Assembly: GCA_015680685.1 (NCBI GenBank)
Contig: MNCI01000865.1
Span: 205,408-269,407, forward strand
DNA from: Gnetum montanum
Lineage: Eukaryota; Streptophyta; Gnetopsida; Gnetales; Gnetaceae
DNA: 64,000 nucleotides
Direction: 5' to 3'
Shown here: positions 12,300 through 23,249 of the stretch, piece after piece
Position numbering within the stretch: position 1 is the stretch's first letter
Layout of the letters: the number at the start of each line of letters is the position of its first letter
Position numbers and translations under genes: made by a program
Notes under the pieces: model-generated
The model's database searches: none
Told to the model about the DNA's origin: nothing
Seen by the model: only the letters and a program-made list of their open reading frames with translations

Positions 12300-12830
12300 G
12301 TGGAAGTTTTTTCCTCATTTCCAAGACCATTGGTGAAGCAAGAGTGCCTTGAAATTTTAGGGTGTTTCATAGGTGAATCTGAGCATAAAGAAAGAATGGG
12401 TGCAACGGTGCTATGGTATCAATTGCAAGGAGTTTGGTATGCTCACACTAGCCGACAGGATTCATTACAAGATTGCGTGAGCTTTTGCTCTTTTACACTT
12501 TTCTCTTGTTGTTTTTCCATTTTCCTTTGCAAAAAACCTTGTTGTTGTAGGACAGGTGTTTCTTTCCCAGGATGAGTTGCATTACATCCACATGGGGCTT
12601 TAACCTACCTACAGATGCTTCCCATGCGGTGAGTTGCATTACACGCATCATGGACTTTGCGGTTGAGCATATGGGAGGGCTTTACAATCATTGGGAAAAG
12701 ATTGTAAAAGAGGCATGAAAAGGAGAATTGCATGTGTAAGGAGTGAGGTAAAGGAAGTTAAGGATGAGGAAAGGATGTGCACTTCCAAAGTAGTCAAGCT
12801 AGTCAAGACAGCCACCTTGGAATGATGTAG
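12300..12830 (+). pseudogene. Possible second antisense ORF remnant in element C
   Basis: A plus-strand frame at 12300-12475 reads LGCFIGESEHKERMG and LWYQLQGVWYAHTSRQDSLQD. It is followed by a donor-like GCGTGAGC, a T-rich stretch, and an acceptor-like TTGTTGTAG at about 12541-12550. A Lys/Glu-rich frame, CKRGMKRRIACVRSEVKEV, follows further on. This could be an antisense spliced ORF between integrase and 3' LTR, the place where Tat-clade antisense ORFs are usually reported. I do not recognise the protein and the exon model is weak. Confidence 0.3.
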
Positions 12831-13501
12831 CATCTTGACGCCTTGGCAAAACGCACCCTTGATCGACGTCGCTCCGACACGTATCCTACAAACATAATAG
12901 AGAGAAAACCCTAAGAGAAAACCATCAAGTGAAAAAAAGGTAAAGTTCTTGCTTGCTTTGGATGCTGCTAAAACACTAGACATTGTTGCTGAGGCATGTG
13001 ATGTCCAAACCAGAAAGACCAGCAGCAGGTCTGGTAGCATCAAAGTGGAAAGGCAAGCATCGAGGCAGCTAGGAATTACGGTGATGCGAGTGCTCATGAA
13101 TCTCTACCCAAGGCAAACATCATGCAATTCAACTATGAGATAGGCTACCTAATAGCGGAATGTCTTTTGGGCTCAGGTGATGGTGGGGGCTGGAGGATAG
13201 CAACATTGTGGTTGGGCCACAATAGTGCTGGGACTCCAGCAACAGGCGCTGACTACGAAAGCTACTGCTAGGGCAAAGGGCCATGGTATCGGTAGCTCTA
13301 GAAGGTTAGTAAGATGTCATACGACATCTCCGAAGGATCAGTAAGATGCTAGGGGCAGTGGCATTGCACATATTCTAGTGAGTGTTTTCTTGGGGTCACG
13401 AACTGCATTCCGGAACTACAACGTTCCACCCCATGTTGGTGGTGTGCATGCTCACTTATTTGCAAAGTCATGGATGCATGTTGAGGACGTTTCGCAAACC
13501 T
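12831..13501. other. Non-coding stretch between the antisense remnant and minisatellite 1 of element C
   Basis: Only short, unsupported frames in both directions. No promoter, repeat array or recognisable domain is visible. It corresponds to the variable 3' untranslated region of Tat-type elements. Confidence 0.45.
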
Positions 13502-13800
13502 AGTTTAAGGTCTTGGTAGACCATCTGATGTGTTGTTTTAAGGTCTCAGCAGACCGTGGTGCACTAGTTTAAGGTCCTAGCAGACCGTTGTGCTGGTTTA
13601 AGGTTCCAATAGACCGTAGTATTAGTTTATCGTTGTAATGAACAGTGGATAGGCCAGTTTAAAGTCGTAGCTGACTGTTTGTGCCAGTTTAACGTCGTAG
13701 TGGACGTTCTTTGCTAGTTTTACATCATGGTGGACATTTTGTGCCTGTTTATAGTCATAGCGAACTGCCTTTGCCAGTTTTATGTTGTAGCGGACGATTG
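13502..13800. repeat. Minisatellite 1 of element C (about 30-bp units with inverted repeats)
   Basis: About ten head-to-tail units with a period near 30 bp. Each starts AGTTTAAGGTC or a variant and holds a short inverted repeat such as GGTCCTAGCAGACC. Later units drift to AGTTTAACGTCGTAGTGGACG, where both arms change together. It lies just after the integrase stop, in the place where Tat-clade elements are known to carry variable tandem repeats. Confidence 0.85.
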
Positions 13801-13817
13801 CTTACCTTACTCATGAT

Positions 13818-14992
13818 TCAGATGTAGTATGGCTTGAGATATGAGTGATTCATAGGATTTGCGAACTTGTTGCCATCCATATCTGCCAGCTTGAAGGCCC
13901 TGTTCCCATAGGCTTTTATGACCATGAATGGACCTTCCTAGTTTGCTAAGAATTTGTTCATATGCTCATAGATAGCCTTGAGAATGAGGTTTCCCTTCTT
14001 TACTGACCGTTGATGCGGGTTTGCATGATGTTTCTGCCATTGCCTATTCTAATATTGCTCTATGTGATCAAGTGTCTGTGTACGCTTCTCCTCTATTGAG
14101 TCAAGGTTAATGATCCTTGACTCATTATTCTAGGCTTTACTCACGACATTTGACACGATTATTCGAAGTGAGGGTACCTGCAACTCAAGAGGTAACACCA
14201 CTTCAGATCCGTAAACAAGACTGTAAGGAGTCTTACCTGTTGCAATATTGCATGTTGTCCTATAAGCCCATAGCACATAGAGGATTTTCTCATGCCATCA
14301 CCTCTTACTGTTGTTAAGCATTTTCTTAAGCAAGTTGATGATGGACTTGTTCGTAGCTTCTACCTATCCATTTTCCTGCGGGTAGTATGGCGAGGAAAAT
14401 GATTGCCTAATGCCAAGATTACTGCAAAAGGTTTTGGTTTATGCACTACTAAATTGTGGCCTTTTGTCGATCACAATAGTCATGGGGAGCCCACACCTCA
14501 TCACGATGTTATCTAAGATGAAGTGGCAGACCTGCTGAGATGTAGTCTTCCTAAGAGGAATAGCCTCCACCCACTTTGTAAAATACTCAGTGGAGGTGAT
14601 GATGAAGCTATGCCCTACGGAAGACTTAGGCATGATAGGTCCTATGATGTCTAGTCGCCATCACTGGAAAGGCCATGTGATCAGCGTCGAGTGTAATTCT
14701 ATGGGTGAAACGTGTATGAGATTTGCTTATCTTTGGCACGTATCACAAGTCTTGACTTTGGCTAGGCAATCGCACTCCATGTAAGCCCAGTAGTACCCTA
14801 GGTGTCTGATTTTTGTTTCCATGGCCCTAGGTGCTATGTGTCCACCACACAGTCCCTCGTGTACTTCATTAATGACCTTCTACACTTGCTCCTCATTTAC
14901 GCATGCCAACAATATCCTGTTAAAGGAGTGTCTGCATAGGGCGTTGTCTCTCATGAGCACATATTGCCAGGCATGCTTGCGGATTGCATCTC
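13818..14992 (-). pseudogene. Integrase of element C
   Basis: Minus strand. The zinc region has HEGLCGGHIAPRAMETKIR followed by CDTCQ (HHCC). The core shows WRLDIIGPI, then KWVEAIPLRKT and VIDKRPQFSSA, then YYPQENG. The C-terminal part includes EGPFMVIKAYGNRAFKLADM and NHSYLKPYYI just before the TGA at 13818-13820. This end matches the usual C-terminus of plant Ty3/gypsy integrase. Stops, mostly TAG, interrupt it. Confidence 0.88.
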
Positions 14993-14993
14993 T

Positions 14994-15539
14994 CTAGGTA
15001 GATGTTAATCTGCATGGGGGCTCACCATGTTGCAGGTAGGCTTTAATGTTGACGTACCACTCCTGGATATCTACAGTGCTTACAGAGGCTATGTGTATCG
15101 CCTGAGTGATAGGCTTCATACACTCGGTAATCGAAGCGGGTAAACTTGCAAATAGGTGTGGTGGCATGCTTAATACTAGGGTGGCCAAGGCATCTGCTAT
15201 GGTGTTTTCGTTACGTGGCACGTGTTGAATGTCTGTTGTTGCAAACTGTTTGAGCAAACTTTTCACTAGGTCGCAATAGGAATGTAGATGTATAGCTTTG
15301 CAGGCATAGACCTTAGTGATTTGATTCACGATGAGTTGTGAATCGTCGCGAATCGCCAGGTGTTGAATGCTTAATGCTTGGGCTGCTAAGAGGCCCCTGA
15401 GTAATCCTTCATACTCTGCCACGTTGTTCATAGAAAGGAACACAAAATGATAAGCAAAGGGTTGCATTTCCCCAGAGGGGAACGTGATGACGATAGCCGC
15501 ATTACCTCCTCTCGTAGTTAAGGCATCGTCAAAATGCAA
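14994..15539 (-). pseudogene. Second (archaeal-type) RNase H of element C
   Basis: A 181-residue open stretch on the minus strand. LHFDDALTTRGGNAAIVI carries the first acidic position; NNVAEYEGLLRGL the Glu; IRDDSQLIVNQI the next Asp; NTIADALA the last Asp. This is the archaeal-type RNase H acquired by the Tat clade in addition to the retroviral-type domain. It lies between RNase H 1 and integrase as expected. It is one of the best-preserved frames in the window and is still open across all four acidic positions. Confidence 0.85.
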
Positions 15540-15639
15540 AGTGGCTTCAAGATGTGACGGGACAGCGTTGATAATGCTAACATGCTCATCAGGGAATTTG
15601 GGATCTATGATTGCCCGATCGTCGACAAGTGAGGTCGTG

Positions 15640-17325
15640 AGTTGCGTAGCTATAGCTTGATCTTTCGTCGACTATTGGCTCACATAATGCAAATTGAATT
15701 CCACGATTATGGCTTTCCACCGAGCTATCCTGCTACTCTCATATAGATCGTTTGTGATAGCCTGGAGTACATTGCTCTTGCAAATGATGTTAACCTTGCT
15801 AGGAAACAGATAATGCCTCCATTTCTTTAATGTAAAGACTAGGGCAAGGCAATTTCTCTCTACCTTGTTGTATTTTGCCTCATATACTATTAGTGCATAG
15901 CTTAGATAATACATTGGAATCTTAGAGTCGTTGTCTTATTTCTGACATAATAGTGTTGTGATAGATGTGTCTAAGGTGGCAAGGTAGATTTAGAAAGGCT
16001 TATCCCTCTACGGTGGGTACACAGTCGGGAGGTGTAAAAGCTCTTTCTTCAGATCATCAAAGGCTTATTGGCATTGTGTTGTCCATTTGAAGTTAACCCC
16101 TTTCTTTAGTATATGTTGCATAGGGTGTAACTTGTCAGTCAACTTTGCTATAAACCTTCTGATGAACTGTACTCTACCTTGTAACCCATGCAATTCTTTA
16201 AGGTTTGTAGGGGGCGCTAGATTAACGATGGCCTTAACTTTTTCATGGTCCACTCGTATTCCAGCCTCCAATACTACAAACCCTAACATGCGTCCAGTTC
16301 TCACCCTCAAGACACACTTTTTTGGGTTAAGGCGTAAATCATGCATCTGATAGCACTTGAGGACTACACCTAGATAGTTGGGATGATCAACAGCCTCTTT
16401 AGATTTGACCACTATGTCATCCACGTAGTCATTTAGTGTTTCTAGGATGTAGTAGCTAAAGATGTAAGTCATGGCTCTCTGGTAGGTTTCTCTGGTGTTC
16501 TTGAGCCCAAAGGGCATCATAGTGTAACAAAAAGTACCCCATGGGGTCATGAAGGTTGTTGTTAACTGATGCTCTGGGTTGATGCGAATTTGGTTATAGC
16601 CGAAGAAACTGTCCATGAAAGATAACAAAGCGTGACTGGCCGTAGTGTCGATGAGTTGATCAATACTCGGTAGTGGGAAGTCATCCTTAATTGTGGCTTT
16701 GTTCACATCCTAGAAATCTATATAGATTCGTATTCCTCCCATTTTCTTAGAAACGACAATGATGTTTGACACCCACTATGAGTATCAACTGTCCGAATGA
16801 AACCAGACTGATACAGCTTAGTGATTTCATCTCGTACGACCAGTGCAATCTCTGGTTTAACCTTACAAGCCTTCTGCTTAACTGCTTTCATACATGGATC
16901 CAAGACAATGTTGTGTTGTATAAGCCTCGGATCTAAACCCAGCATGTCATTGTATGACCATGCGAAGACCTCGATGTTGTCTTACAGTATCTTGGATACA
17001 TCTTTGTGTGTTCGTGAATCTAAGAGGGAGCTAAGTTTTAAAGTTTTTACTTCCCCCTTGGATGTGGTCACAGACGTCTCAATGAGAGGATCCTCGATTA
17101 CATCCCCAGCCTCTAAATCTAGGGCTTGGACCAGATGTTTGGGCCAGTCTGGGGATGTTTCTAAGGATGCTACAATGTTATTTGTGGATGATCCCCAGTC
17201 TATTGACTCTGGGTTCAGTTGTCTTGCAAGCTCGCCATGTGGACTTATTAAGGCTAGAGGTGAAGAAAGATCAAGATGCATTAACATTCTTGCTCAAGCT
17301 ACCACAATGAGATAAATGTCGAGTC
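15640..17325 (-). pseudogene. Reverse transcriptase and first RNase H of element C
   Basis: Minus strand. The linker from the protease side includes PHGELARQL, GEVKTLKL and VFAWSYNDM. RT landmarks: YQSGFIRTV, NKATIKDDFPLPSIDQLID, FMDSFFGYNQIRI, MMPFGLKNTRETYQRAM, an intact YVDDIVV catalytic box, LNPKKCVL, GFVVLEAGIRV and LQGRVQFIRRFI. RNase H 1 is at 15672-15914 with LALVFTLKKWRHYL; the TDH position reads CKS. The linker frame can be followed back to about 17325, just after a splice-acceptor-like CTACAAACAG. That is consistent with an Ogre-style intron between protease and RT. Confidence 0.9.
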
Positions 17326-17439
17326 AAGGGATACCTGTTTGTAGCAACAACGCACAACAGACATTTGCAAAGCAATAATGAAATATGAAAAAACCTAAAT
17401 GATCGGAAACGTGATGCGAAGTTTGAATTTTATCATTTT

Positions 17440-17940
17440 AAGGTTGTAACAGACTGCCTGGATGCAAAAGGTGTAAAAATGCTAGTTTAAGATCTTTGCA
17501 AATCGCTAACAGGTTAGATTTGAGAATTAAAAGTATTAGTTTAAGGTCTTCATGGACCACTAATGAGATCGAAGCTATGGATCAAAATTGCTAGTTTAAG
17601 GTCTTTGCAGACCGCTAACGGGCTATTCTGTTAAAATTCCGAGGTATTAGTTTAAGGTCTTTGCAGACCGCTAACGAGCTATTCTGTTAAAATTACAAGG
17701 TATTAGTTTAAGGTCTTTGTAAACCGCTAATGAGATTGAATCCATGCATTAGAACTACTAATTTAAGGTCTTTGCGAACCACTAACTCGGTTGAAACTAT
17801 GCATCGAAGCTGTTAGTTTAAGGTCTTTGCAGACCGCTAATGAGTTGTATCTTGCGAAGGTGAGTCGCATTAGTTTAAGGTCTTTGTGAACCACTAATAG
17901 GTTACTCTTACAAAGGTAAATGGCTAGTTTGAGGTGGGTC
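17440..17940. repeat. Minisatellite 2 of element C (about 55-bp hairpin units)
   Basis: About ten units with a period near 55 bp (cores near 17485, 17540, 17593, 17648, 17705, 17760, 17815 and 17869). The core TTAGTTTAAGGTCTTTGC continues AGACCGCTAA, giving nested inverted repeats (TTAG/CTAA and GGTCT/AGACC). The spacer between cores varies. It lies between the RT side of pol and the promoter of the antisense gene. Confidence 0.88.
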
Positions 17941-17979
17941 AAAGTTTTCGATCGAGCCCACCTGCCACGATGCAAATAG

Positions 17980-18080
17980 TGCTACTACGCTATGACGGGA
18001 GTACTACGCTGTACGGAACATCTCACATTAATTGGGGAGAGACAATGGTAAGTTTCTTTTCACCGTATTGGCTTATAAAT
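17980..18080 (+). promoter_or_regulatory. Promoter of the antisense gene in element C
   Basis: A TATA box, CTTATAAATAGGG (18072-18084), lies about 135 bp before the ATG at 18216. Upstream at 17980-18018 are two copies related to the element's LTR motif (CTACTACGCTATGAC and GTACTACGCTGTA). It is oriented opposite to gag-pol, so the gene inside C can be expressed independently of the LTR. Confidence 0.6.
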
Positions 18081-18215
18081 AGGGATTTACCCCCAGTAAA
18101 CTTGTCATTTTCTCCATAACAGTGTAGAGCCCACATCCAGAGCATAGAGTAGTTGTGCCAACAAGGAGTAAGACGATTTAACGTAGCAACTAAGGAAGAA
18201 CCTGCAACCAAGACA

Positions 18216-21200
18216 ATGGCACCCAAGAGAGAATGAAAACACCTAGCACTCGCCAAGGTAGACGAGGTGAAAGACACCCTAGGGCATCTTTTGCAGGTGC
18301 ACATCATAGTGCGGGAGGAAACTCTATCGGCCGGGTAAGTTGCTACGCTACCTCTATTTTTTTTATGCTAATGTTGTTGCTTCTACTTTCTTTTTGTTTC
18401 TATTTTCGTTTTGAAATCTGCATTTTCTATCATTGTTTTTACTGTTATTTTGGCCATTACACCGCTGCTATTGTTGATTCGGCCGTGACGGTGGACGCAC
18501 GCTATGCTAAGGTTGCATGCAGCATTGCTCAGACCGCCATTGCTATGGCTGCCTTGCCGTAGGGGTTTAGGCAATTCTGGCAACTTGGCATGCAAATAGC
18601 GTAACGTATGACCCTCAGGAGGGTTTGGCCACAAGTAAGATTCAACAACGTAACATGTGTCTATCACAGTGCAGTGCAAATCGTTTTGTCAGGTAGCAAA
18701 TTTGTTCAAACGAGTGTAGTGCATTGAATTCTTTTTTTATAATTCGCATTTAAATTTTTGTGGTTCTGCTATGCTATTGCCTTGGTAGTTCTGCTATGCT
18801 ACATGCATGGAAAGAGTTATGCTACGCTATCTATAAACAGTTAATCTTTCTATGCTACATGCGATCTTCACTCGAGCATGCTGTTAACATTTTCCATTGT
18901 GTTGTGTAGGGTGATGCTAAGGCCGATTTTGATCATCCTAGAAATTTTGAGGGTCCTATACTGCCTAAGCAAACCAGTGGTCAATTTTCCTCCACCCCAT
19001 GCACGTGTGGGGCAGCAGGTGGTCTGGTTCAGGGAAGGTGCACAGGACTTCCTGCAATATCTCCTCCAACACTCTAGTGCAATCGTTTAGTTGCACTTAT
19101 TGGAGAAGGTAGCAGTTGTAAAAATAGAAACCGTGTTGCTTGGGGAAAATCAGGTTATTCTAAGATTCCTAACCAATAGAGCAATTAGGAGCAGGTAGGG
19201 AGAGGGATCCAGTCAGTGCTCAAAAAAATTGAGGTGTCTAGCTTAGATTTGGAAAATGCCCAAATATAATTGCTACCATCAGTACAACATGTTGTTTATT
19301 GCCTACCACATGGGAACCTGCTTTTAGAACCCACCAAGGACCGTTTACTGTGTCAACAGGTGAGTTCTGTAAACATATTCTGCTACATTATGCAATGCAT
19401 GCTACGCTAGGCCAAAATGTTAACAATGTTTTTTTTTTGTTACCAAGTTTTTTATCAATAAGGATGGGCTTCACTATGATGGTGCTGCGGGAGTTCTCTT
19501 CCGCTAAGAATATGTGCGCGGGAGTCATAGGCCAATACGAGGGTGAGCACAAAACTTATCCAACCCAGTACTCCTAGTTCTACAACAAGTGTAAGGAGCT
19601 AGATTTGTTGGATGAGGATTGGGCACCCTTTAAGCCGATCATCGTTGAAGATGTATTGGTGGATCTTCCGTCGTTCCCGTCACCATTTAAACCTGGTAAG
19701 CTAAAATATGGGTCATTTTCATGTTCGAAGGTTTCCCTTGTTTTTATTTTTATTTTCTTTTGCCTTGTCTAAGTTTTTACTTTTTCTTATGTGCAAACTA
19801 CTACAGCAGCGAAGAAATCCCAGGAGGTGACAGTTGGCATCATGAGGTCAACATCTACTTCAAGTACAAGGAGGTGGACGAGACTCAACGTTGGCTTTGC
19901 AATGGGGCCCCATAATTGCTCGCCAAAAACCTTTGAGACGCTGGGCTTATGGAATTGTTCTTAGACGTGAACCCAAGCGTCCTTGTTGCTAAGATGCTTG
20001 CCCTAGCTGACTCCTTTTCTGAAAAGGCAAACCACTTTCGCACACATATGCATGATGTGCTGGTGATCCTTGAGATTAATGGCCAACTATTCACGGACCT
20101 CTTCGGTGTCCCTACTGATGGTCTTTCTGTAGGAGCAAAGACCAAAAAGGAGGCGAACCATCAAAGGGACATTGAGGAGTGGCTAGGGGTAGAGAAAGGG
20201 TGAAAGAGGATCTCCATGAAAGTGATCAAGCCGAAAGTGGCCAAAATGATTTATCCCATCTTCCGTGCTCGCACTTTCCCCAAGCTACTATCCCAAGGCA
20301 AGATCATTGGGATTAAGCAAGCTTGGGTAATGAGGAAGGTCATGGAAGAGGGGGCCCATTACAACTAGGCCAAGAATCTGTGCAAAGGTCTGCAAGCTGA
20401 AATGGTCAAAGCTTCATAAGAATGCTTGAGTCCTATTTCAATGTACATCATGCCTTCTTCATAGCTTGTTTGCGGGGGTTTGTGGAATTCTTGGTAGTCC
20501 GTGAGAATGGAGTCTGGGTGATGCAAGATTGTAACTAGATTTCCAAACCATAGATCTACCAAGTCTTCTGAACCACCCAAGCCCAGGATCCTCCAAAAGC
20601 CATCGGGGAGTCATTTTCCATGACGACTAAGGATTAAGTGGCCCGTAACTTCCATGGCCAAGACAACGTAGGAGAGGCACCCCCTCCTACTACAGGTAGC
20701 ATATCAGAGGGGAAACATCTCATCATGGAGATGGTGGCCACAAAGTTGTGGCATAAGAGGTCTCGTCTAGTTGAGTAGCCTCCCCGTACAGACGAAGAAG
20801 GGGGTAGAGCCTGCGGTTTAAGTTGTGCAAAATACAGCCTCCCATTAGTAAATTTTTTTTTCATTTTACTTGTTTCTTCACTTATTTGATTAATGCTTGC
20901 TACGCTATGCTACACCAGGTAGCGTAGCATCATTCTTAAGTTAATACGCTATGGCCTAATGCGAACTTACTTTGCTGCCAGAGGAAGAAGAAGAAGAAGA
21001 AGAAGGCGACGAAGAGATGTTGACCCCCGAAACGGGGACAGAAAATAAAGATGTAGGGGCCTCGACCACAGAGGGAAGGGCCCCGATTAAGAGAGAAGGA
21101 GTTCCCATCATGAAGGAAGGAGCACTCGTCGACAAAGAGGTCGTTTTGACCGATGAGGATGATTCTCCCACTAATGAGGAGGATGCTGGTGCCTTAAAAA

Positions 21201-22736
21201 GAAATGCCCCAGCGAATAAAGAGGAAGCCCGTGTCAACCGAATAGGGACCTCTGCTAATGATCCCTTTGTTGAATGCATTTCAGCATCGGAGGAGCAAAT
21301 GAATGCGGAGGGTGCTTCCATAGTGTTAACCTAGCAACAAGGGGAGCTACAACTAGACGTTGGTGAGTTTGACTGTATATTCGACAGTATGTCAATGGGT
21401 GATCCCCCTACTATTACCCCTGAGGATTTTCTGGGTAGGAGCCCTTACACTGTCGTTTGCATTACTCATCAACTTTATTGTAGTCCATCTCGGTCATGAC
21501 TGACGTGTTTGATTATATGGCAAACACCGCTATTGGCACTGTAGGACCTTCCTTAATCTGGCTAGAACCATGGGCCGAGACCCCTAACAAGTTTGCATTC
21601 ATACAAGGGGTTGTTGATGACATGATCAACTGTCTCAAATAGGTGGATCTGAAAGTAGGTAAGTGAAGTGGCTACGCTAGCCTCTTCGAGTTACTATGCT
21701 AGACCTTTTGGATTGCTGAATTTTGCTACACTACTATGACTAATGCATTTTTTTTGTATGGTTAATAGTTTCTCACCTCAAGTGGGACCTAAAACAATTA
21801 GTGAAGGTCAACGCCATGCCTACATTCCCACCTGAAGTGAATGTGCATTACACTCGGCACGCTCCTTGTGGGAGTGTAGGCATGTAAATGAAGACTTGTG
21901 GAAATGGGTCCAGAGGCTCGAGAGAGAGAAGACAAGTCTGACCGCTGAGGTGGGAGACCTCTGTTCCAGGAACGAGTTCCTCCTAGCCCATGATACCAAT
22001 GATGGTAGTTGACGCATGACCATCATAGATTACGCAAGCTATTGAATGGCTATGCAATGCAAAAATGAGGCCACCCGCGAGATAATCGAGCAGCGAATGC
22101 AAATGGACTTGTTGGCTCAAAAGAACCAGGACTGGAAGGACTATAGCGCTAGAGTTTACAAGTGGGGGTAGTCCTAGAAAAACCACAAGCATATGTATAA
22201 ACTGGAACGTACCACCTATAGCAAACAATATCAAGATGCTTTAGTGAAGTTGTATACTCATGAAGCATTCCTGGATGTCATTGGTGCTTCTGAGGCTTAC
22301 AACAACTTCATGCAATAAGTGGTGGTTAGTGAATCTCCTGAGCAGGAAGTGAACCTTCCCACAGGTGAGACCGCCACTACCTCCTTTTCTCTGAGATCAC
22401 CAAGATGGATAGCCCTCGAACAGGAGAAAGTTGCTGCAAACGCTGAATTGAGCGATAGAAACTGGGCGGATATTATAGAGGAGGAGGTCTGGCATCACCT
22501 CGAGATCGAATTGGATCACATACCCCCAGAGATAAACGCAGGGTCATCTCGGGTTAGTCACTTTCTGCAATGCAACAGTTTATGTTCTATTCTAGCCTTT
22601 ATGTGTAACTCTAGCTGACTACTTCACTTTTTATAATGCAGATTCCAAATGAAGAAGTAGGGCCTTATGAGGGCGAGAATAATGATGCAGAGGAAGGTGG
22701 TGTAGGGGAAGACAATGTAAGAGAAGATTATGTATA
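18216..22736 (+). pseudogene. Antisense, intron-containing extra gene inside element C
   Basis: Starts MAPKRE, then (shifted frame, ATG at 18233) a basic stretch TPSTRQGRRGERHPR. Proposed exons: 18216-18334; 18910-19359; 19463-19695; 19807-about 20840; 20968-21363; 21482-21657; about 21770-22551; 22642-22736 (stop TAA). Donors include GGTAAGT, GGTGAGT and GGTAAGC; acceptors include TTGTGTAG, ACTACAG and ATAATGCAG. Domains: basic start, a middle part with INGQLFTDLFGVPTDGLS, an acidic repeat-rich exon (EEEEEEEEGDEE), then a coiled-coil region with LEREKTSLTAEVGDLCSRN, and an acidic end. The last junction keeps the frame into NEEVGPYEGENNDAEEGG. Several stops and frameshifts break it. I do not recognise a specific family; exon 2 and the exon 4 end are the least certain. 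Confidence 0.6.
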
Positions 22737-22909
22737 ACAACAAGGGTTGTTCATTTTGTATTTTGTATTTTTTGCAAAGCTATTGCAAACATTATTTAAG
22801 TGAAACCTTGAATGAAAAATGAATTATGTCAAGATTGGTGTTATTCTAACTTACGTTGTGTATGTTATCTATGTGATCGATTTTTTATGTTTTTAGTGTT
22901 TTTAATGTG

Positions 22910-23135
22910 TCTTAGTTTTAGGCCATTTTGGGCCGCATGTAGTTTTAGGCCATTTCGAGTCATGTGTAGTTTTAGGCCATTTCAGGCCATGAGGTAATGT
23001 AAACGAAAGAAAAAGTTTTGCCAGTTTTATGCCTTAGCGGGCCGTATGTGGTTTTAGGTCATTTCGGGCCATATGTAGTTCTAGGCCATTTCAGCCCATG
23101 CGTAGTTTTAGGCCATTTTGGGCCATTGTGATGAT
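22910..23135. repeat. Minisatellite 3 of element C (about 30-bp GGCC hairpin units)
   Basis: About seven units of TAGTTTTAGGCCATTTCGGG continuing CCATGTG, period near 30 bp, with one divergent unit reading AGTTTTATGCCTTAGCGGGC. The sequence differs from minisatellites 1 and 2, but the design is the same: AGTTT followed by a short GC-rich inverted repeat (GGCC/GGCC). It follows the antisense gene's stop. Confidence 0.82.
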
Positions 23136-23249
23136 GTGAATGGTAGATATGTAATTAGTTAAAAAAAGGTCAATTTGGCACCTAGCATAGATGGATTGAT
23201 GTGAAGCAAACAAGGGATAAATGTAGAATGGATGGTAACTAGGTAGAAA

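Noticed and set aside
12648-13097. 149-residue minus-strand frame in the 3' region of C
   Set aside because: Ser/Leu-rich composition is the complement of a Lys/Glu-rich plus-strand stretch. It has no recognisable domain and lies after the integrase stop.
17440-17940. The 55-bp repeat as a CRISPR array
   Set aside because: The cores are about 28 bp with spacers that are themselves similar between units, no cas genes are present, and the context is a plant retroelement.
20972-21334. Stand-alone acidic protein gene (EEEEEEEEGDEE)
   Set aside because: It is bordered by a splice acceptor-like TTTGCTGCCAG and continues the antisense gene of C, so I treat it as an exon rather than a separate gene.
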